Part shown: piece by piece, positions 1 to 5,019 of the stretch
Numbering within the stretch: position 1 is the stretch's first letter
Layout: each line of letters starts with the position of its first letter
NCBI GenBank assembly: GCA_963632245.1
Contig: CAVGTF010000138.1
Span: forward strand, 1-5,019
Direction of reading: 5' to 3'
Origin: UBA1724 sp963632245
Lineage (GTDB): Bacteria > Verrucomicrobiota > Lentisphaeria > Oligosphaerales > Oligosphaeraceae
DNA length: 5,019 nt
Position numbers and translations under genes: made by a program
The notes under the pieces: generated by a model
Seen by the model: only the letters and a program-made list of their open reading frames with translations
What the model was told of the DNA's origin: nothing
The model's database searches: none

Positions 1-48
1 GTCTGGGAACTCCCCCTGCGAGGGAAGGAATGGATTTTTAAAAAAGAA

Positions 49-124
49 TGGCAGGAGAGACAGGGATCGAACCTGCGACCTGCGGTTTTGGAGACCGCTG
101 CTCTACCAATTGAGCTACTCTCCT
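49..124 (-). tRNA. tRNA-Trp (anticodon CCA), 3' CCA encoded
   Basis: The minus strand folds into a complete 76-nt cloverleaf. The 7-bp acceptor stem is AGGAGAG with CTCTCCT, the discriminator is G, and the 3' CCA is genome-encoded (49-51). The anticodon arm is GCGGT / CTCCAAA / ACCGC, placing CCA at positions 34-36, which reads the Trp codon UGG. The T loop is the normal TTCGATC. The gene starts 43 bases after the rpmG stop codon and is probably co-transcribed with tuf and rpmG. In many bacteria a tRNA-Trp in this place precedes secE-nusG, which would lie just outside the left edge. Identity and ends are read directly from pairing; co-transcription is inference. Confidence 0.97.
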
Positions 125-167
125 GCGGGAAAAAAGGCTTGACGCCCGACGCAAAAAACGCCAGGTG

Positions 168-320
168 CTACCGCACTTCGCGGTGAGTGGTCACCTTGCG
201 GTCCCACTTGCAATACTTCTTCATCTCCAGACGACCAGGGGTATTGCGCTTGTTCTTGGTCGTGGTGTAATTGCGGCGCTTGCACTCGGTGCAGGCCAGC
301 TGAATGATTTCGGAGGGCAT
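168..320 (-). CDS. rpmG: 50S ribosomal protein L33, with incomplete zinc-ribbon motif
   Basis: This gene encodes a 50-residue basic protein of the large ribosomal subunit, the usual length for bacterial L33. The opening MPSEIIQLACTECKRRNY and the end KVTTHREVR are typical of the family. The first zinc knuckle is intact (C10, C13). The second has C37 but Asp at position 40 (CKWD) where zinc-binding L33 forms have a second Cys; H46 is nearby. It therefore looks intermediate between zinc-binding and zinc-free L33. The ATG at 320 is chosen because of an AAGGAG eight bases upstream and because the family begins at this Met. The reading frame stays open upstream to 521, but that part overlaps the end of tuf in another frame and resembles nothing. 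The stop is TAG. The place between tuf and tRNA-Trp matches the common translation cluster. Confidence 0.96.
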   Translation of the reverse strand: MPSEIIQLACTECKRRNYTTTKNKRNTPGRLEMKKYCKWDRKVTTHREVR

Positions 321-328
321 TGTTACGA

Positions 329-334
329 CTCCTT
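329..334 (-). promoter_or_regulatory. Ribosome binding site of rpmG
   Basis: The minus strand reads AAGGAG, eight bases before the ATG at 320-318. It decides the 50-residue start of rpmG over the longer open frame that runs back into the end of tuf. Confidence 0.8.
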
Positions 335-368
335 CAACAACGGATGTTTCCTGGGAGGGGAAGAAGAG

Positions 369-404
369 CCCCCTCCGCATGAGCCGAAGCCCCGGCGGAA
401 GAGG
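369..404 (-). other. Hairpin in the tuf-rpmG spacer
   Basis: In the 154-base spacer between the tuf stop and the rpmG start, the minus-strand RNA can pair CCTCTTCCGC (404-395) with GCGGAGGGGG (378-369). This gives ten consecutive pairs, two of them G-U, around a 16-nt loop. The flank after the stem is CTCTTCTTCCCC rather than a run of U, so it is not a standard intrinsic terminator. It could be an RNA processing or stability element separating the highly expressed tuf message from rpmG. Pairing is seen directly; function is unknown. Confidence 0.4.
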
Positions 405-474
405 CACTCTGCATCCCCCACTCCAGCCACGGCTCGTGCCAGCAACTAAAGCGGAGGATCCTTCCGTTTCCAGA

Positions 475-1701
<1,227 letters not shown>

Positions 1702-1774
1702 TTTGCTACCTCGTTTTTTGGTTGCGAAGCGCCGCCGGATGCGGCTTGCGTTACTTCAATGAATTCAGACTAAG

Positions 1775-1808
1775 AAAAAAAAGACCGGGGGACTCTCGGA
1801 GACCACCC
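1775..1808 (-). terminator. Putative intrinsic terminator or attenuator between tRNA-Thr and tuf
   Basis: Read on the minus strand, GGGUGG (1808-1803) faces CCCCC (1791-1787) with a bulged U. A U-U mismatch and an inner CUC-CGA-GAG hairpin (1801-1793) complete about eight GC-rich pairs. Four bases later comes a run of eight U (1782-1775). This is the shape of a rho-independent terminator. It lies between the tRNA-Thr and tuf, so it could end the tRNA transcript or reduce read-through into tuf. The mismatch and bulge make its strength uncertain. No sigma-70-like promoter is evident in the 73 bases between it and the tuf start. A lone TATAAA-like element occurs further upstream at 1871-1866, without a good -35. 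Confidence 0.45.
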
Positions 1809-1920
1809 CTCTCCGCCTTTCCCCAGAGGGAACAGGAGGAAAATCAGTTTTTTCCCCGAGACCCCTTTATAGACGAAACGCATGGAGGACTTATACAGCC
1901 CGTCCATGCTTCCGAAAATG

Positions 1921-1996
<76 letters not shown>

Positions 1997-2073
1997 TTCA
2001 AAGAGGATGTATGTGCCTTGCGTCCCGAAGCCCTCCCGCAGGCGGATCTTCTAGGAATCTCGGCGCATTGCGT

Positions 2074-2101
2074 AAGATAACGAGGTTCGATTGTTTTGCA
2101 A
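2074..2101 (-). promoter_or_regulatory. Candidate sigma-70-type promoter for the tRNA-Thr/tuf cluster
   Basis: On the minus strand TTGCAA (2101-2096) is followed after 16 bases by TATCTT (2079-2074). Each matches four of six bases of the consensus -35 and -10 boxes. A-rich stretches upstream (about 2112-2134) could act as an UP element. Initiation would fall near 2067, about 70 bases before the mature tRNA-Thr. The sites are imperfect and were chosen partly for position, at the junction between the pncC end and the tRNA. Confidence 0.35.
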
Positions 2102-2176
2102 ATGGGTTCCCTCGCTTTTTCAGGAATTTTCTTCGCAAAACCGCCTCTGATACCCCGAAAACGCCTTCCAGCGGGA

Positions 2177-2707
2177 CTAATTGCGGACGCCGAAGGACGC
2201 CTCGCCGCCCTCCTCCGCACGGAGAATCCGCAGCAGGAGGCCCAACGCGCATTCGACGGCCGACTGCCGCACCCGTCCGCGGTCCCCCGCAAAATGCCGC
2301 ATCTCCACCACCGCGGTCTCGCCCGCAAAGGCGCCCACCGCCACAGTGCCCACCGGCTTTCCGGGTTCGGCGCCGCCGGGACCCGCGATCCCCGAGACCG
2401 CCACGCCCGCCTGGACGCCATGGCGTTCCCGGAGCCCGCGGAGCATCTGCGCCACCACGGCCTCGGAGACCACGCCGTGCACACGGACAGTCTCCTCCTC
2501 CACTCCCAAAAGGCGCTCCTTCCAGGGAACTGCGTAGGTCACCAGTCCACCATCAAACCACTGCGAAGAGCCCGCCAGATCCGTGCATGCCGCCGCAATC
2601 ATCCCCCCCGTACAAGACTCCGCGGTGGCCATGCGCCAGCCACGGCGAAGCAGGCACTCCGCAATGGCGGGAAGGACTTCTTGATGCAGATCAACGGGGG
2701 ATTTCAT
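2177..2707 (-). CDS. pncC: Nicotinamide-nucleotide amidohydrolase (CinA C-terminal domain protein)
   Basis: PncC hydrolyses nicotinamide mononucleotide to nicotinate mononucleotide and ammonia, returning to NAD synthesis the NMN released for example by DNA ligase. It is a cytoplasmic enzyme. The 176-residue protein is a stand-alone CinA C-terminal domain, close to E. coli YgaD/PncC (about 165 residues). The N-terminal MoCF-like domain of full CinA is absent. The signature TAESCTGG (28-35) carries the predicted nucleophile S31. Y58 and K63 lie in the SSQWFDGGLVTYAVPWK block (47-63), and SGIAGPGG (105-112) followed by KPVGTV (117-122) forms the second conserved loop. No clear Shine-Dalgarno sequence precedes the ATG at 2707, but the start fits the family's N-terminus. 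It follows acpS by 75 bases and is likely the last gene of the operon. The stop is TAG. Confidence 0.93.
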   Translation of the reverse strand: MKSPVDLHQEVLPAIAECLLRRGWRMATAESCTGGMIAAACTDLAGSSQWFDGGLVTYAVPWKERLLGVEEETVRVHGVVSEAVVAQMLRGLRERHGVQAGVAVSGIAGPGGAEPGKPVGTVAVGAFAGETAVVEMRHFAGDRGRVRQSAVECALGLLLRILRAEEGGEASFGVRN

Positions 2708-2782
2708 GGTTCGGAGATTCGGAAAACGCAGGCGCGTACGCGAGGGTATCGGGTTGTGAAAAAAGAGTATGAGAAAGGACTG

Positions 2783-3196
2783 CTACCCCAAAAGAAGGAC
2801 AATGGCGGTAGCGTAGTTCTTTTCGTGGGAAATGGAGACAAGGATCCGCTTCACGCCCCGCTCTTCCGCAGTGCGAAGGGCGGCGCCCTCCAGGGTCATG
2901 ACAGGACTGCCATCCTCACGGTTGAGCACACAGATCTCCTTCAGGGCACACCGCTCGGTGATCCCCGTCCCCAATGCCTTCGAAAATGCCTCCTTGGCCG
3001 CCCAACGGCCCGCCAGGTATTCCAGGCGGCGGGCGGAATTGGGAGGAAGCCCCTCCAATTCCCGGGGATGGTAGACCTTCGACAGGAAGACCTCCCCCGT
3101 CCGCTGAAGTGACCCCTCCAGGCGGGGAATCTCCACCAGGTCAATGCCCACTCCCAAAGGAAGGGCGGCGCTGTCTTGAGCAGAGGAGTCGTTCAT
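2783..3196 (-). CDS. acpS: Holo-[acyl-carrier-protein] synthase
   Basis: AcpS transfers 4'-phosphopantetheine from coenzyme A to the conserved serine of apo-ACP, making ACP active for fatty acid synthesis. The 137-residue protein is slightly longer than typical (about 120-126) because of a polar N-terminal extension of about 13 residues. Conserved elements are LGVGIDLVEIPRLE (14-27) with Mg2+ ligand D19, FLSKVYHPRELE (37-48), the RWAAKEAFSKALGTG block (64-78) with Mg2+ ligand E69, and the final VSISHEKNYATAIV strand. The ATG at 3196 has no good Shine-Dalgarno sequence, so a later start that removes part of the extension is possible. The gene lies 34 bases after the rdgC-like gene and is probably translated from the same message. 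Its nearness to an acyl-ACP thioesterase gives the operon an ACP theme. The stop is TAG. Confidence 0.95.
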   Translation of the reverse strand: MNDSSAQDSAALPLGVGIDLVEIPRLEGSLQRTGEVFLSKVYHPRELEGLPPNSARRLEYLAGRWAAKEAFSKALGTGITERCALKEICVLNREDGSPVMTLEGAALRTAEERGVKRILVSISHEKNYATAIVLLLG

Positions 3197-3230
3197 GAAA
3201 AAGGAAGGGAATCAGCCGTGCGCGAGCCGC

Positions 3231-4334
3231 CTAGCGCTGTTCGTGCTCCTGGACCCACTTCTTAGCGTCCTTCTGGTATTGGGCGCACTTGGCGGGATCG
3301 GTGACGGTATTCAGATAGAGGTGGAAGAGTTCGAAGAGCATCTGGCGGAAGATGTCCAGGTTAGTCATGCGCTCCACAAAGACATCCACGGGATCCATGG
3401 CGTCTCCCTCGGGGAGCTTGAGTCCACGGAGGATGAATTGGCTGGCATCCAGGGTGCAGCTCCACTCCTCGCCCTTGTTGCGCGCCAGCAAAATCTTCGC
3501 GCTACGCAGCTTCTTTCCGACCATCATGGCGCTACGCGCCTCAGCGGAGATGGTGGGCGTGCCCTTCCGGAGGCTACTCTCGTAGGCGCCGCCGCCCTGG
3601 GCCACAAAGGTGAGGGGGCCATCCACCAGCAGCTGGAAGTCGCCCAGACGCGTGGGAGGCAGAATGCCCTTGTGGCTCTCCTGGAAGAACCAGAGCCAAG
3701 TAAGGAAGTTCTCGCCCAATAGGCCGGTGGCGCCCTCTTTGTCCTCCAAGTCGGGGGAGATATTCACCGCAGGAACGGTGGCGGGCTCCACGCCATATTT
3801 CAGCTGCGCCAGCGCATCAGGAGTCATGGGAAGGGGATCGAAGCCCATGACCTTGGAGAAGAATCCGGAGAAGAGATCCAGCTGCTTCTCACTGGTGGCG
3901 CTCACATAGAGGTATCCCTCGGCGGGATCAATGGCTGCGTAGATGCCGGAGAAGGACGGCGGCATCTGGGGCAGTAGCCGCTGGCGGATCTCGTCCTTGA
4001 TCTCACGGATGGCCTTCCGGTTCAGGTGATCCACATTGCGGACCTTCATCTGGACCATCTCCTCCAGCTTGCATTCGGCATTCAACAGGACCGTAGGGAC
4101 CTTCCGCTCCGCCTGACGCAAGCACACGTGCAGGAAAGAGCCGAACTTCACATTGTCCTCCCGCAACTCAGTCTCCAGCAGAAAACGCCCGGTGACCCAG
4201 CCCCAGCTAGGTTCGTCAAAAACCTGGTCCACTGCGCAGGCCGCCTGGGCGGCAAAGCGCTGCAGGGCGTCCTGGGGAAGGGGTTCCGGCAAAAGGCAAA
4301 TCCGGCAAGTCACTGTGCCTCGATCAAATCCCAT
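3231..4334 (-). CDS. rdgC: RdgC-like recombination-associated protein
   Basis: E. coli RdgC is a ring-shaped, sequence-independent double-stranded DNA-binding protein that restrains RecA. This 367-residue protein is longer than E. coli RdgC (303) and resembles the long form known from deltaproteobacteria. Supporting blocks are the opening MGFDRGTVTCRI (1-12), GWV (45-47), KVPTVLLNAE (78-87), EIKDEIRQRLLPQMPPSF (111-128), LLVDGPLTFV (235-244), SLRKGTPTISAEA (254-266), KKLRSAKILLAR (274-285) and LRGLKLPEG (302-310). No signal peptide or membrane segment is seen. The ATG at 4334 is preferred because AAGGAG lies ten bases upstream and family similarity starts here; an ATG at 4427 would add 31 unrelated residues inside the thioesterase gene. 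The 11-base overlap with the thioesterase suggests translational coupling. The family call rests on remembered similarity, and the biochemical role in this organism is inference. The stop is TAG. Confidence 0.8.
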   Translation of the reverse strand: MGFDRGTVTCRICLLPEPLPQDALQRFAAQAACAVDQVFDEPSWGWVTGRFLLETELREDNVKFGSFLHVCLRQAERKVPTVLLNAECKLEEMVQMKVRNVDHLNRKAIREIKDEIRQRLLPQMPPSFSGIYAAIDPAEGYLYVSATSEKQLDLFSGFFSKVMGFDPLPMTPDALAQLKYGVEPATVPAVNISPDLEDKEGATGLLGENFLTWLWFFQESHKGILPPTRLGDFQLLVDGPLTFVAQGGGAYESSLRKGTPTISAEARSAMMVGKKLRSAKILLARNKGEEWSCTLDASQFILRGLKLPEGDAMDPVDVFVERMTNLDIFRQMLFELFHLYLNTVTDPAKCAQYQKDAKKWVQEHEQR

Positions 4335-5019
4335 AAGTATTATTCTCCTTGTGTTCTGTCCGATGAAGGGTTCCCACCGCCTCAAAGGAGACGACGCCGT
4401 CCAGGCGGCCGTTGAAGAGGAAGCCATCCCCCTCCCCGCTCCTGTGCCCGGAGATCGTCAGCTCGCTGTCCGGCGGAACACTATGCTTGTAGTTGATTTG
4501 TAGACGAGCGGGATAGACGCCCATCCCCAGGCAGTCCTGCAGAATGGCGGCGTATTCCGCATTATTCAAATGGCCGTTCACGTCGATCTGCGTGGGCATG
4601 ACGCGGCGAAGACGGGGATTCTCCTCGGCTGGAGCCACGGGGAGTTTTCCCAGACAGGGAAACGCCACGCTCTCGTCCTCTGGCGGAGGCGGTAGCAACG
4701 CCCCACAAAGACGCTCGGCATGCAGAATCCGCATGGCGGCGACATCCATCAAAAGCCAGCCACTGCTGGCACGCGCAAAGCCCCCGCCATCCTCCGTCGC
4801 AAAACGAAATTCACGCAGGGCAAAAAGCCCATCAAAGCCCGCCGGCCAGGTAGTGACCCGCACACGACTCCCCACAACGGGATAGCGGTCGATCTCCAGA
4901 CAAATCCGGGAGAGGAACCAGCTGCGCTTCTGCGGCAACAGGACCTCCAACCCCACTCCCAATTCGGAAGCGTGGATCCCCGCCACCTCCTGCGCATAGT
5001 CACAGAAGGTCTTCAGCTT
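4324..5019 (-). CDS. Acyl-ACP thioesterase, 5' end beyond the window
   Basis: Members of this family (Fat-type, double hot-dog fold) release free fatty acids from acyl-ACP in the cytoplasm. The visible 231 residues run in frame to the right edge without a convincing start. The nearest candidate, a GTG at 4986, lies inside the conserved stretch FCDYAQEVAGIHASELGVG, so roughly 15-20 residues are probably missing. The first hot-dog domain includes WFLSRICLEIDRYPVVG (visible residues 34-50) and VRVTTWP (53-59). The second has IDVNGHLNNAEY (145-156), whose D146, N148 and H150 match the catalytic D-x-N-x-H of plant FatA/FatB. At the usual catalytic Glu, in the INYKHSVPPDSEL block, my alignment places S180. 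The end overlaps the rdgC-like gene by 11 bases; the stop is TGA. With acpS two genes downstream, a role in ACP-linked lipid metabolism is likely. Acyl-chain preference cannot be read. Confidence 0.87.
   Translation of the reverse strand, partial: KLKTFCDYAQEVAGIHASELGVGLEVLLPQKRSWFLSRICLEIDRYPVVGSRVRVTTWPAGFDGLFALREFRFATEDGGGFARASSGWLLMDVAAMRILHAERLCGALLPPPPEDESVAFPCLGKLPVAPAEENPRLRRVMPTQIDVNGHLNNAEYAAILQDCLGMGVYPARLQINYKHSVPPDSELTISGHRSGEGDGFLFNGRLDGVVSFEAVGTLHRTEHKENNTYGI
4345..4350 (-). promoter_or_regulatory. Ribosome binding site of the rdgC-like gene, inside the thioesterase gene
   Basis: The minus strand reads AAGGAG ten bases before the ATG at 4334-4332. These bases also encode Lys-Glu near the end of the thioesterase, so ribosomes finishing that gene can restart here. 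It decides the start of the rdgC-like gene. Confidence 0.75.

Noticed and set aside
1..48. Possible secE leader at the left edge
   Set aside because: The gene order predicts secE next, and GGGGGAG at 16-10 could be its binding site, but no start codon or coding sequence is inside the window.
1881..1908. Inverted repeat CATGGA / TCCATG between tRNA-Thr and tuf
   Set aside because: Only six pairs with a 16-base loop and no flanking signal. It could be an operator or a tRNA 3' processing feature, but chance is equally likely.
2096..3112. Plus-strand open frame of 338 codons opposite pncC and acpS
   Set aside because: It is antisense to two confidently recognised genes, and the translation shows no domain or motif.
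4335..4427. Longer N-terminus for the rdgC-like protein starting at 4427
   Set aside because: The added 31 residues lie fully inside the thioesterase gene and show no RdgC similarity. The ATG at 4334 has a good AAGGAG.

Overview
All recognisable genes in this window lie on the minus strand, so transcription runs from right to left. The sequence is a moderately GC-rich bacterial chromosome segment of housekeeping genes. There is no sign of phage, transposon, CRISPR or plasmid functions. The phylum cannot be fixed from the sequence alone. A 408-residue EF-Tu with unusual substitutions and an RdgC of the longer form (367 residues) exclude an ordinary enterobacterium or firmicute. My weak guess is the Verrucomicrobiota/Kiritimatiellota/Lentisphaerota group or a deltaproteobacterium-like lineage. 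Four of the six protein genes end in TAG.

Right part (5019 down to 2177): a probable four-gene operon. It begins with an acyl-ACP thioesterase cut by the right edge. This overlaps by 11 bases with an rdgC-like gene, whose ribosome binding site lies inside the thioesterase gene. After 34 bases comes acpS (holo-ACP synthase), and after 75 bases pncC (the CinA C-terminal-type NMN amidohydrolase). Two genes concern acyl carrier protein and fatty acid release, one concerns pyridine nucleotide salvage, and one is a DNA-binding recombination protein whose presence here is the oddest feature of the operon.

Middle (2176 to 1702): non-coding sequence around a tRNA-Thr(GGU) gene. A candidate promoter lies upstream of the tRNA at 2101-2074. 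A GC-rich hairpin followed by eight U residues at 1808-1775, between the tRNA and tuf, looks like an intrinsic terminator or attenuator. The tRNA-Thr carries C instead of the near-universal U at position 55 of the T loop.

Left part (1701 to 1): the classical translation cluster tRNA-Thr - tuf - rpmG - tRNA-Trp. In many bacteria this order continues into secE-nusG-rplKAJL-rpoBC, which would lie just beyond the left edge. Positions 48 to 1 hold no start codon on the minus strand. A GGGGGAG element at 16-10 could be the ribosome binding site of such a gene. The tuf-rpmG spacer holds a long hairpin at 404-369.

I did not find a new multi-gene system. The best second-look items are the tRNA-Thr T-loop change, the L33 protein with an incomplete zinc site, the terminator-like element ahead of tuf, and the rdgC gene coupled to lipid genes.
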